A stretch of DNA of 14,718 nt from Bacteroidales bacterium (GTDB taxonomy: Bacteria; Bacteroidota; Bacteroidia; Bacteroidales; JAFGXI01): NCBI GenBank assembly GCA_026985625.1, contig JALSQC010000081.1:1-14718 (forward strand), in the 5' to 3' direction. The notes beneath the pieces were generated by a model, which worked only from the letters and a program-made list of their open reading frames with translations, was not told where the DNA came from and did no database searches. This document shows positions 7,249 through 14,718 of this stretch, in pieces. How positions within the stretch are numbered: position 1 is the stretch's first letter; the number at the start of each line of letters is the position of its first letter. The position numbers and the translations under genes are program-made.

Positions 7249-9714
7249 TTAAAAATTAAATTCTACTTTTAGTCTAATTCCGTATTTTGCTATATTTGGG
7301 TGGTCAAGATACGAAAATCTCCACAACCAATCTACTCTAAATACGGTAAAAATATTTTCTATACCTACACTGCCCTCGTAATAAGGTTTTGTAAGATATG
7401 ACATACCTTCAGGCAAAACTGTAAAATCTTTATTACGTTTACTTAATCTGCCATCGACTCCTTTTAGCGAAACAACTTCTCGCCATTTTAATTTTTTAAA
7501 CAATGGTATTTTATTTAAGAAAAATCCTTCGAAATGATGTGTTGCCGAGAACGAAATAAATTCATCGCTTATAAATTCATAATAGTTCATTAAATTAAAT
7601 GCATAACTATCGTACCAGTATGTTTCGTTTCCTGTATGTATTTCTAACAGTGGATATGGCAGTTTATCGAATATTTTTCCGACAACAAATCCATAATACA
7701 TTGTTCCTATAGGATTAATCTTAAAATGATGTGTATATCCTATATAAATTTTTTGAAAATTATAATCGCTATTAAAAACATTCGATAATCCTAAAATATA
7801 ATTTATATCTATTATAGGATATTTTGTTCCCAGACTTGTTCTAATTTTAGAAAACTCTACAAATTTTTCGTTATAAGCAAATCTTGTGTTTAGTGTTATC
7901 TCAAATGTTGTAATATGTGTTTTTTCGATTTGTGAGGATTTTTCGAAAAGCAAGAATTTTGTATCTCCCAACGGGAACAATGTTCTATGTGCAAGTGTTA
8001 TTTTATTTGTAAGTCCATGTTTCCATTCTTTCTCAAACTGAAAATTATATTCCTCAACAGAGTTTAGTTTATCATTTATTCTACGTTTAAACAAAGAGCC
8101 TAATAAATTATCTGACGATAGAGCATTAGGGCTTTGTCCTAACTGTTCCAAGTCGTTTGTGTAAAAAAACGATGTCCATAAATATTTTCGTGTATTAAAA
8201 ATATATTTTAAACCTGCATGATATTTAAATTTTTTATCGTTTAATCCGTAAGCGACATAACCGTCGAGAAAAATATTTTTACTAAAATCAATATCGGTTT
8301 TTGCTCCAAGTCTAAATCTGTAACCTTCTACTTTATTGTAGCTAAATAATTTTACATACTGACCTATCTGAACTTTTCCAATATCCCAATAACCCGAAAA
8401 TATTGTATAAATAATTTCTACATACGACTTAAAAACAGGAACATTTTGTATGCTGTCAATCATATTATAAATATTGAGTTCTCGCTCAGATAATGTATCA
8501 TGTCTTGATTTATTCCAATACTCGTTTGATTTGTTATTTGCATCGCTTAGTATTTCTACATCTTGTTTATCTATTCGTTTATAAATACTATCGGGTAATT
8601 GTTCGTTCACTTTTATATTGCTGTATGATGTTGTTTTTCGTCCGAAAAATCCTATAGTTTTATTGGCGACATTAAAATCTACTAAAAGTTTATCTTTTTT
8701 TAACATCCATTTTCCGTTAACACAGGTATAATTTTGTTCGTCAACCATATCGGTAACAAAATTAATATTTGCATCTTTGGTTAGTCTGATTTTAAATTTT
8801 TTAACGGCAAAACTTGTATCGGCAATCCAAATATCGCCGGTAAATGTTGGTTCGTTTTTGTTTTTTGGTTTAAACGATAACTGATAACACCAATGATTAT
8901 CGATATACGCACTATCTATTAAATAATATTTATAATATAGTTTACCAAAGTTTGCAATGGGACTTATAAATGTTTTTCCAAAAACACTAATATAATTTTT
9001 ATATATATCAACATTTTGATACATCTGTCCTGTAAATTCCGATACACTTTCGTTTTGAATACCCGATATTTTATTTGCTTTAATAATTTCTTTATGTTTC
9101 TCGGGATTTTTATTATAGTAATAATCCGATAGGGTTTCTGATATAAATATTGGCAGAAATGCTTTTCCTGATATTGCCGATGTGTCTATATAGTCAAAAA
9201 CAAACTGAAAGTTTTTAAAGACTTTTCGGTTTTTAAATTTATCGTCGATATTATTCATATCAATCTCCATTTTATTATAAACCTCGTATTGATATGATTT
9301 TAAACGCGATGGGGAATTTTTCTTTTTATTTGCAATAATTTTACGCAAAATGGCAAATGCAGGATTTTCGCCGGGAACAATTTTTACCTCTTGTAAAGTT
9401 ATTCCTTGTTTTTTTATCTCAAAATTTACCTCTTGAAAATGATGTTGAGTTATTTTTTTTACAATATCTTTATAACCAAGAAACGAAACAGCCAACGAGT
9501 CTGAGGCATTACGGCTTTCTAAAAAATAATATCCGTTAAAATCGGTAATTGTTCCTGTATTTGTTCCTTTAAAATATACGTTTGCAAATGGTATGGGTTC
9601 TTTTGTATCTTTATCTACAACAGTTCCTCTTACTTTTGTTAATTGTGCAAAATTATTTACACTTATAAGTAAAAGCAATATTATGTATAATATTTTATTA
9701 AAACTTGTATTCAA
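7249..9714 (-). CDS. Outer-membrane protein, CarboxypepD_reg-like domain plus DUF5686 (TTG start)
   Basis: This 821-residue protein has a signal peptide (hydrophobic 9-19, cleavage near NNFAQ). A carboxypeptidase-regulatory-like beta-sandwich follows at about 27-110, with the VRGTVVDKDTKEPIPFANVYFKG-type opening and a DFNGYYFL turn. The DUF5686 region begins at about 115 (ENPAFAILRKII). The C-terminal half is rich in alternating aromatic/polar strands and the chain ends in VEFNF, as outer-membrane barrels do. The first domain resembles that of SusC-like proteins, but there is no plug domain, so it is not a classical TonB receptor. Function is unknown. The start is TTG at 9714-9712: no in-frame ATG occurs within the signal peptide or back to an upstream in-frame stop at 9735-9733. 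The gene lies between kdsD (13-nt gap) and lptB (7-nt gap), suggesting an envelope or LPS-linked role. Confidence 0.88.
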   Translation of the reverse strand: MNTSFNKILYIILLLLISVNNFAQLTKVRGTVVDKDTKEPIPFANVYFKGTNTGTITDFNGYYFLESRNASDSLAVSFLGYKDIVKKITQHHFQEVNFEIKKQGITLQEVKIVPGENPAFAILRKIIANKKKNSPSRLKSYQYEVYNKMEIDMNNIDDKFKNRKVFKNFQFVFDYIDTSAISGKAFLPIFISETLSDYYYNKNPEKHKEIIKANKISGIQNESVSEFTGQMYQNVDIYKNYISVFGKTFISPIANFGKLYYKYYLIDSAYIDNHWCYQLSFKPKNKNEPTFTGDIWIADTSFAVKKFKIRLTKDANINFVTDMVDEQNYTCVNGKWMLKKDKLLVDFNVANKTIGFFGRKTTSYSNIKVNEQLPDSIYKRIDKQDVEILSDANNKSNEYWNKSRHDTLSERELNIYNMIDSIQNVPVFKSYVEIIYTIFSGYWDIGKVQIGQYVKLFSYNKVEGYRFRLGAKTDIDFSKNIFLDGYVAYGLNDKKFKYHAGLKYIFNTRKYLWTSFFYTNDLEQLGQSPNALSSDNLLGSLFKRRINDKLNSVEEYNFQFEKEWKHGLTNKITLAHRTLFPLGDTKFLLFEKSSQIEKTHITTFEITLNTRFAYNEKFVEFSKIRTSLGTKYPIIDINYILGLSNVFNSDYNFQKIYIGYTHHFKINPIGTMYYGFVVGKIFDKLPYPLLEIHTGNETYWYDSYAFNLMNYYEFISDEFISFSATHHFEGFFLNKIPLFKKLKWREVVSLKGVDGRLSKRNKDFTVLPEGMSYLTKPYYEGSVGIENIFTVFRVDWLWRFSYLDHPNIAKYGIRLKVEFNF

Positions 9715-9727
9715 AAAAAAAATATAT

Positions 9728-10696
9728 TTAAATTATACCTTCGTTTAAAATATCGTGTAAATGTAATAAACCCGAAAATTTATTATTATCGGTTACAATT
9801 AATTGTGTAATTTTATACTCTTCCATTATACTAAATGCATTTACCGCCATAGCGTTTAAATCTATAGTTTTTGGATTTTTACCCATAATATCTTTGGCTA
9901 GTATATTTTTAAAATTATCGTGTTTTTCTAACATTCTACGCAAATCGCCATCGGTTACAATACCAATAATATTTTGTTGTTTATCGATAACCACAGCTGC
10001 TCCAAGTCTTTTAGATGATATTTCCATAATAACATCTTTTATATTAGCATCGGGGTTAACTACAGGAGGATTATCGTAATTATAAATATCTTTAACTTTT
10101 AAATATAATTTTTTTCCTAATGCTCCTCCCGGATGATATTTTGCAAAGTCTTTGTCGGTAAAACCATTAAGTTCGAGTAAACAAACTGCAATAGCATCGC
10201 CCATTACCAATTGAGCTGTTGTTGACGATGTAGGAGCTAAATTATTTGGACAAGCCTCGTTCTCGACTTTTGTTAATAAAACATAATTTGATTTTTTTGC
10301 CAAAAACGAATTTTCGTTACCAACAATTGCAATAATTTTATTTCCATTGTTTTTAATTAACGGAATTAAAGCTTTTATTTCGGGAGTATTTCCACTTTTT
10401 GATATACAAATAACCAAATCGTTTTTTTGTATTATTCCTAAATCCCCGTGTATAGCATCGGCAGCATGCATAAAAATAGACGGCTTGCCTGTAGAATTTA
10501 ATGTTGCAACTATTTTTTGAGCAATATTTGCACTTTTACCTATTCCTGTAATAATAACTCTACCTTTTGAATGTAATATTTCGATTACAGCTTTTTCAAA
10601 ATCGTCATTTATATAATTTATTAAATTACTAATTGATTTTTGTTCAATATCTATTACCGATTTTGCGACCTCTTTTATTTTGATATTTAAAGTCAT
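9728..10696 (-). CDS. kdsD: Arabinose-5-phosphate isomerase (KdsD/KpsF), SIS plus two CBS domains
   Basis: The enzyme converts ribulose 5-phosphate to arabinose 5-phosphate, the first committed step toward Kdo, the sugar joining lipid A to the LPS core. The 322 residues give the full architecture: a SIS domain (about 38-175) with GIGKSANIA and SKSGNTPEI, a link with FAKYHPGGALGKKL (184-197), and tandem CBS domains (about 204-262 and 270-321). The four active-site residues known from E. coli KdsD (K59, E111, E152, H193) align at a constant offset of five as K54, E106, E147 and H188, so the enzyme should be active. It is the first gene of the minus-strand envelope cluster. It is transcribed divergently from recQ across a 169-nt gap that should hold the operon promoter. 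Confidence 0.96.
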   Translation of the reverse strand: MTLNIKIKEVAKSVIDIEQKSISNLINYINDDFEKAVIEILHSKGRVIITGIGKSANIAQKIVATLNSTGKPSIFMHAADAIHGDLGIIQKNDLVICISKSGNTPEIKALIPLIKNNGNKIIAIVGNENSFLAKKSNYVLLTKVENEACPNNLAPTSSTTAQLVMGDAIAVCLLELNGFTDKDFAKYHPGGALGKKLYLKVKDIYNYDNPPVVNPDANIKDVIMEISSKRLGAAVVIDKQQNIIGIVTDGDLRRMLEKHDNFKNILAKDIMGKNPKTIDLNAMAVNAFSIMEEYKITQLIVTDNNKFSGLLHLHDILNEGII

Positions 10697-10865
10697 AAAC
10701 TTTTGTATAAATTAAAATATATTTTTTAATATTAATATTTTATTTTATTATTTTAACAATCTAAAAAAATTTTTTTATAAAAAATTAAAAAAAATGTATA
10801 ATTTTACTTACAAAATAAATAATTAATTGTAATTTTAAAAAACAAAACACTATTAGATTTAAAAA
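10697..10865. promoter_or_regulatory. Divergent kdsD/recQ intergenic region
   Basis: This is 169 nt of nearly pure A/T sequence between two divergent start codons, so both promoters must lie here or inside the genes. I find no full TAnnTTTG/-33 pair in either direction. The nearest is TAATTTTA at 10830-10837 on the plus strand, without a well-placed TTG. No hairpin terminator, riboswitch-like fold or small gene is evident. Confidence 0.4.
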
Positions 10866-13046
10866 ATGCAAAATTATAGTAAACAAGAATTATTAAAATA
10901 CTTAAAAAAATATTTTGGTTTTGATAATTTTAAAGGCACCCAAGAAGAGATTATACAAAACGTTTTAAAAGGAAATGACACTTTTGTATTAATGCCAACA
11001 GGCGGTGGAAAATCATTATGCTATCAATTCCCATCATTATTATTAGACGGAACAGCAATAGTTATTTCGCCTTTGATTGCTTTAATGAAAAATCAAGTAG
11101 ATGCTATGCGAAGTTTTAGCACCGACGACGGTATAGCACATTTCCTTAACTCATCACTTAATAAAACCGAGATGACAAAAGTTAAAGACGATGTTTTAAA
11201 TAAAAAAACACGTTTGCTATATGTTGCTCCGGAATCGCTTACCAAAGAAGAAAATATCGAATTTCTTAAACACGTAAACATAACTTTTTATGCTGTTGAC
11301 GAAGCACATTGCATATCTGAATGGGGGCACGACTTTAGACCCGAATATAGAAAAATACGTCCAATAATAAACGAAATAGGAAATGCTCCCGTTATAGCTC
11401 TTACAGCCACAGCTACACCAAAAGTACAACACGATATACAAAAAAATCTTGGCATGTTAGATGCCAATGTTTTTAAATCGTCGTTTAATCGTCCTAATTT
11501 ATATTACGAAATACGTTCGAAAAAAAATGCAGGAAAAGAAATTATTAAATACATAAAAAATCACCCCGGAATGTCGGGAATTATTTACTGCTTATCACGC
11601 AAAAAAGTTGAAGAACTTGCCGAAACATTACAAGTTAACGGCATAAAAGCTCTACCTTACCATGCAGGAATGGACTCGCATACACGTTCGAGAAACCAAG
11701 ATATGTTTCTTATGGAAGAAGTTGATGTTATTGTTGCTACAATTGCTTTTGGCATGGGTATAGATAAACCCGATGTTAGATTTGTTATTCACTATGACAT
11801 ACCAAAAAGTCTTGAAGGATATTACCAAGAAACCGGACGAGCAGGTCGCGATGGAGGAATTGGCGAATGTTTAACTTTTTACAGCTATAAAGATATACAA
11901 AAATTAGAAAAATTTTTACAAGGAAAACCTGTTGCCGAGCAAGAAATAGGCAAGCAACTACTTTTAGAAACAGTTTCGTATGCCGAGTCGTCGGTTTGCC
12001 GACGAAAACTTCTTTTGCATTATTTTGGCGAAGAATTTAACGTCGAAAACTGCGAAAATTGCGATAACTGTAACCACCCTAAACAAAAAGTAGAAGCAAA
12101 AGATGATGTTATTACAGTTTTAGAAACAATAAAAGAAATTAAAGGTCGTTACAAAGCCGACCATATAACCGATATATTAACCGCTAACGCAACAGCAGCA
12201 ATAAAATCTTATAAACACGAGAATTTAGAACACTATGGTGTAGGAAAAGATAAAGAAAAAAAATATTGGAATGCTGTTATACGTCAAACGTTAATATCAA
12301 AATTTGTGTCAAAAGATATCGAAAATTACGGACAACTAAAAATAACCGAAAAAGGCGAAGAATTTCTTAAAAAACCTCACTCGTTTATGATAACAAAAGA
12401 CCACGAATACGACGAAAACGAACAAGAAACAAAATCGGTTGGAGGAACAAGTGCTGTTGACCCTCAACTTATGGCAATGTTAAAAGATTTACGTAAAGAG
12501 ATATCTCGCAAAAAAGATATTCCTCCATTTGTAATTTTTCAAGACCCATCGTTAGAAGATATGGCTATACAATATCCCATAACAATTGAAGAGCTACAAA
12601 ATATAGTTGGTGTAGGCTCGGGCAAAGCATCACGTTACGGTAAAGAATTTATTGAGCTTATAAAAAAATATGTAGAAGAAAACGAAATAGAAAGACCTCA
12701 AGATTTTGTTGTTAAATCGGTTGTTAACAAATCAGGTAACAAAGTGTTTTTTATACAAAATATCGACAGAAAATTATCACTCGACGATATTGCAGAGTCT
12801 AAAGGTTTAACAATGTTAGAACTAATTAACGAACTCGAGGCTATAATATATTCGGGAACAAAACTAAATATTGATTATTATATAGACGAAATTTTAGATC
12901 AAGAAGCTCAAGAAGATTTATACGACTATTTTAAAGAGGCCGAAACCGATAATATGAAAGAAGCCTTAGAAGAGCTTGACGAATATTACACCGAAGAAGA
13001 AATTAGACTTGTAAGACTTAAATTTATATCAGAATTTGGAAATTAA
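10866..13046 (+). CDS. recQ: ATP-dependent DNA helicase RecQ with C-terminal extension
   Basis: This is a 3'-5' superfamily 2 DNA helicase of recombination and repair. Over 726 residues the order is as follows. Helicase core: motif I MPTGGGKS at 43-50, DEAH at 145-148 followed by the aromatic-rich loop CISEWGHDFRPEY at 149-161, and motif VI QETGRAGRDG at 321-330. Zinc-binding subdomain: four cysteines, C378, C396, C399 and C402. Winged-helix RQC domain: about 410-510. HRDC domain: about 530-605. The residues beyond (about 610-726, acidic, with an LSLDDIAESKGLTMLELI helix-turn-helix-like stretch) exceed the E. coli length of about 610 and resemble the C-terminal helix-turn-helix extension common in Bacteroidota RecQ. 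All catalytic motifs are intact. The stop codon overlaps the start of the following ABC gene (TAATG). Confidence 0.96.
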   Translation: MQNYSKQELLKYLKKYFGFDNFKGTQEEIIQNVLKGNDTFVLMPTGGGKSLCYQFPSLLLDGTAIVISPLIALMKNQVDAMRSFSTDDGIAHFLNSSLNKTEMTKVKDDVLNKKTRLLYVAPESLTKEENIEFLKHVNITFYAVDEAHCISEWGHDFRPEYRKIRPIINEIGNAPVIALTATATPKVQHDIQKNLGMLDANVFKSSFNRPNLYYEIRSKKNAGKEIIKYIKNHPGMSGIIYCLSRKKVEELAETLQVNGIKALPYHAGMDSHTRSRNQDMFLMEEVDVIVATIAFGMGIDKPDVRFVIHYDIPKSLEGYYQETGRAGRDGGIGECLTFYSYKDIQKLEKFLQGKPVAEQEIGKQLLLETVSYAESSVCRRKLLLHYFGEEFNVENCENCDNCNHPKQKVEAKDDVITVLETIKEIKGRYKADHITDILTANATAAIKSYKHENLEHYGVGKDKEKKYWNAVIRQTLISKFVSKDIENYGQLKITEKGEEFLKKPHSFMITKDHEYDENEQETKSVGGTSAVDPQLMAMLKDLRKEISRKKDIPPFVIFQDPSLEDMAIQYPITIEELQNIVGVGSGKASRYGKEFIELIKKYVEENEIERPQDFVVKSVVNKSGNKVFFIQNIDRKLSLDDIAESKGLTMLELINELEAIIYSGTKLNIDYYIDEILDQEAQEDLYDYFKEAETDNMKEALEELDEYYTEEEIRLVRLKFISEFGN

Positions 13047-13933
13047 TGGCAGAAACTATTCTTAAAATATCGAATCTATCAAAAAAATATGGAAATATAA
13101 CTGCCATTGACAATCTATCGTTAGATATAAAAAAAGGAAATGTATATGGTATATTAGGACCAAATGGTAGCGGAAAAACTACAACTTTATCTATAATATC
13201 GGAAATAATATCGCAAGACTCAGGAACTTTTAATTGGAATATTAATGCTAAAAATTACAGAACAAAAATAGGAACTCTTATAGAATCTCCTAATTTTTAC
13301 TCGCATTTAACAATTTATCAAAATATAAAAATATCGGCACTAATTAAAAATGTATCTAATAATATTATAATTCCTACTCTCGAAAAAGTTAAATTAAATA
13401 ACCGTCTAAATACAATATACAGTAATTTATCGTTTGGAATGAAACAACGTCTTGCTTTAGCATCTATATTAATATCCGACCCCGAAGTTATTGTGCTTGA
13501 CGAACCAACAAACGGATTAGACCCCGAGGGAATTGCCGAGTTTAGACAAATTATACTAAATCTTGCCGAACAAGGCAAAACAATTATTCTTGCAAGCCAT
13601 ATACTCGACGAGATTGAGAAAGTTTGCTCGCACGTTGCAATATTAAAAAACGGTAAATTAATTGCAAACGATACCGTTAATAAAATACTAAAACGTGAAC
13701 CAGTTTACGTAATAGCATCAGATGATAACAATAAATTATTTGAATTTTTGGTAAAAAGCGGAATAACAAAAAACATTAATAAAAGTAAAACAAATATCGA
13801 GGTAATTTTACAAAACGATTTTAACGCAAAAAAACTAAACGAGTTTTTATTTAAAAATAATTTTATTCTATCAAAACTATACAAACAAGAAAATAATCTT
13901 GAAAAACAATTTTTAGAAATTATAAAACAATAA
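13046..13933 (+). CDS. ABC transporter ATP-binding protein, BcrA/bacitracin-export-like
   Basis: This is a 295-residue ATPase subunit of an ABC-2 type exporter. Motifs are Walker A GPNGSGKT (38-45), a Q-loop region reading LIESPNFYSHLT (78-89), signature LSFGM (128-132), Walker B VIVLDEP (148-154), D-loop GLDP (157-160) and H-loop ASHIL (183-187). The LIE-P-FY form, with glutamate in place of the usual Q-loop glutamine, and the LSFGMKQR signature are typical of the BcrA/NatA-like branch used in peptide-antibiotic or ion export. About 75 C-terminal residues after the ATPase core form a small regulatory tail. The start codon shares one base with the recQ stop (TAATG) and its own stop shares one base with the permease start, so translational coupling of all three is likely. 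The exported substrate cannot be told. Confidence 0.93.
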   Translation: MAETILKISNLSKKYGNITAIDNLSLDIKKGNVYGILGPNGSGKTTTLSIISEIISQDSGTFNWNINAKNYRTKIGTLIESPNFYSHLTIYQNIKISALIKNVSNNIIIPTLEKVKLNNRLNTIYSNLSFGMKQRLALASILISDPEVIVLDEPTNGLDPEGIAEFRQIILNLAEQGKTIILASHILDEIEKVCSHVAILKNGKLIANDTVNKILKREPVYVIASDDNNKLFEFLVKSGITKNINKSKTNIEVILQNDFNAKKLNEFLFKNNFILSKLYKQENNLEKQFLEIIKQ

Positions 13934-14718
13934 TGTTAAAAAAATTACTTAAAATAGAACTATTAAAACTACTTCCGTCGGGAGCATTTAAAGCACTTAT
14001 AATTATACACTTAGCTCTATATGTATTAGTCTTAACATTATCGACACAAATTAACATACAAATACCGGGACTTGATTTTTCTAAAATATACAATTTTCCG
14101 TATGTTTGGAACTTATCGACCTGGCTTGCCAGTTGGTTTAATATACTATTATCACTTTTAATGATAATATTTATAGGTAACGAATTTTCGCAAAAAACTT
14201 TTAGGCAAGCAGTTATAGACGGATTAAAACGCGAGGAACTTATATACGGAAAAAGTATTATAATTATTATTTTATCCGTTTACACTCTTATTTTGGTATT
14301 TATATCTACAATTATAATGGGTATTTTTACTACCGAACAAATAAATTTTGTAAATATTTTTAACAGATCGTATTACTTATTAATATATTTTATACAGGCA
14401 ATAGGATATCTTACAATTGGAATGTTTTTTATAATCTTATTTAAAAATACAGGATTATCTATACTATTTTTTATTTTATATTTTTTTCCTGTCGAGCCAA
14501 TTATAAGAATGTTTTTACCAAATTCGGTTTCGGTGTTTTTACCTATAAAAATATTATCTAATTTAACACCTGCACCGGGTTTCGACAGTATAGCCGACGA
14601 TAAATTTATTAATCAAGGATTTAACATGCCCGCAAATACACACATAGCAGAACATGCTTATAATTGGACAAATATAGCTGTAGCAATATCTTATATAGTA
14701 TTTTTTTGGTTTATATCG
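13933..14718 (+). CDS. ABC-2 type transporter permease, partial (C-terminus beyond window)
   Basis: The frame from the ATG at 13933 stays open to the right edge for 262 codons. The protein begins MLKKLLKIELLKLLPS, a cytosolic amphipathic start typical of ABC-2 permeases. Hydrophobic helices follow at about 19-37, 66-81, 107-130, 145-167 and 172-190, and another begins near residue 246. Between helices 2 and 3 lies GNEFSQKTFRQAVIDGLKREEL (82-103), the conserved cytosolic coupling segment of bacitracin-type and related ABC-2 permeases. It overlaps the ATPase stop codon by one base, so the two are partners in one exporter. Roughly the last helix and the C-terminus are missing because the window ends. 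Confidence 0.9.
   Translation, partial: MLKKLLKIELLKLLPSGAFKALIIIHLALYVLVLTLSTQINIQIPGLDFSKIYNFPYVWNLSTWLASWFNILLSLLMIIFIGNEFSQKTFRQAVIDGLKREELIYGKSIIIIILSVYTLILVFISTIIMGIFTTEQINFVNIFNRSYYLLIYFIQAIGYLTIGMFFIILFKNTGLSILFFILYFFPVEPIIRMFLPNSVSVFLPIKILSNLTPAPGFDSIADDKFINQGFNMPANTHIAEHAYNWTNIAVAISYIVFFWFIS

Noticed and set aside
10697..10865. Possible small RNA or replication-origin-like AT tract in the kdsD/recQ gap
   Set aside because: It has no DnaA-box repeats, no stable GC-containing hairpin and no terminator; uniform A/T richness is normal for intergenic DNA here.
11093..11441. Minus-strand open frames within recQ
   Set aside because: They lie across the conserved helicase motifs and overlap each other in different frames, as chance frames do.
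13123..13134. A-rich runs and many homopolymers such as AAAAAAGG in coding regions, as possible programmed slippage sites
   Set aside because: All reading frames continue intact through them, and such runs are expected at this base composition.
13280..13318. Missing Q-loop glutamine in the ABC ATPase (E80 in LIESPNFY)
   Set aside because: Glutamate at this place with the following P-FY pattern is the usual form in BcrA/NatA-like ATPases, so it does not mark a broken protein.

Overview
The window is a strongly AT-rich stretch of an apparently chromosomal bacterial genome, almost certainly from the Bacteroidota and probably Bacteroidales-like. The pointers are the A/T-dominated codon use, the lack of Shine-Dalgarno sites before the genes, a candidate TAnnTTTG-type -7 element, a secreted PKD-repeat protein, an outer-membrane protein with a CarboxypepD_reg-like domain followed by DUF5686, and a RecQ with a C-terminal extension of the sort seen in that phylum. 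I see no tRNA, rRNA, CRISPR, insertion sequence, phage or plasmid signature.

Layout. Positions 1-1067 (minus strand, cut by the left edge) encode a secreted thioredoxin-fold protein carrying two PKD repeats. After a divergent intergenic region come three plus-strand genes: an MFS transporter (1275-2945), a PepD-type M20 dipeptidase (3051-4511) and a secreted TraB/GumN-family protein (4571-5428). Clear intrinsic terminators follow the first two. The TraB gene runs tail to tail into a minus-strand cluster, overlapping its last gene by 17 bp. In transcription order that cluster is kdsD (10696-9728), a DUF5686 outer-membrane protein (9714-7249), lptB (7241-6516) and an AI-2E/PerM-family membrane protein (6473-5412). 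Divergent from kdsD, on the plus strand, are recQ (10866-13046), an ABC ATPase (13046-13933) and its ABC-2 permease (13933 to the right edge). Each of the last two starts within the stop codon of the gene before it (TAATG).

How they work together. The minus-strand cluster looks like an envelope/LPS operon: KdsD makes arabinose 5-phosphate for Kdo, LptB powers LPS transport, and the DUF5686 barrel is an outer-membrane protein of unknown role between them. The MFS transporter next to PepD suggests dipeptide uptake followed by cytosolic hydrolysis. The MFS sequence recalls MFSD1-like carriers, but that is from memory. RecQ is a DNA repair helicase whose coupling to an ABC exporter has no obvious functional logic.

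Most genes here are recognisable housekeeping or envelope genes. I did not find a clear new defence or mobile system. The points most worth a second look are the thioredoxin-PKD fusion, the roughly 120-residue extracytoplasmic insertion in the MFS protein, the non-ATG start of the DUF5686 protein beside an A10 tract, and the placement of that protein within an LPS operon.
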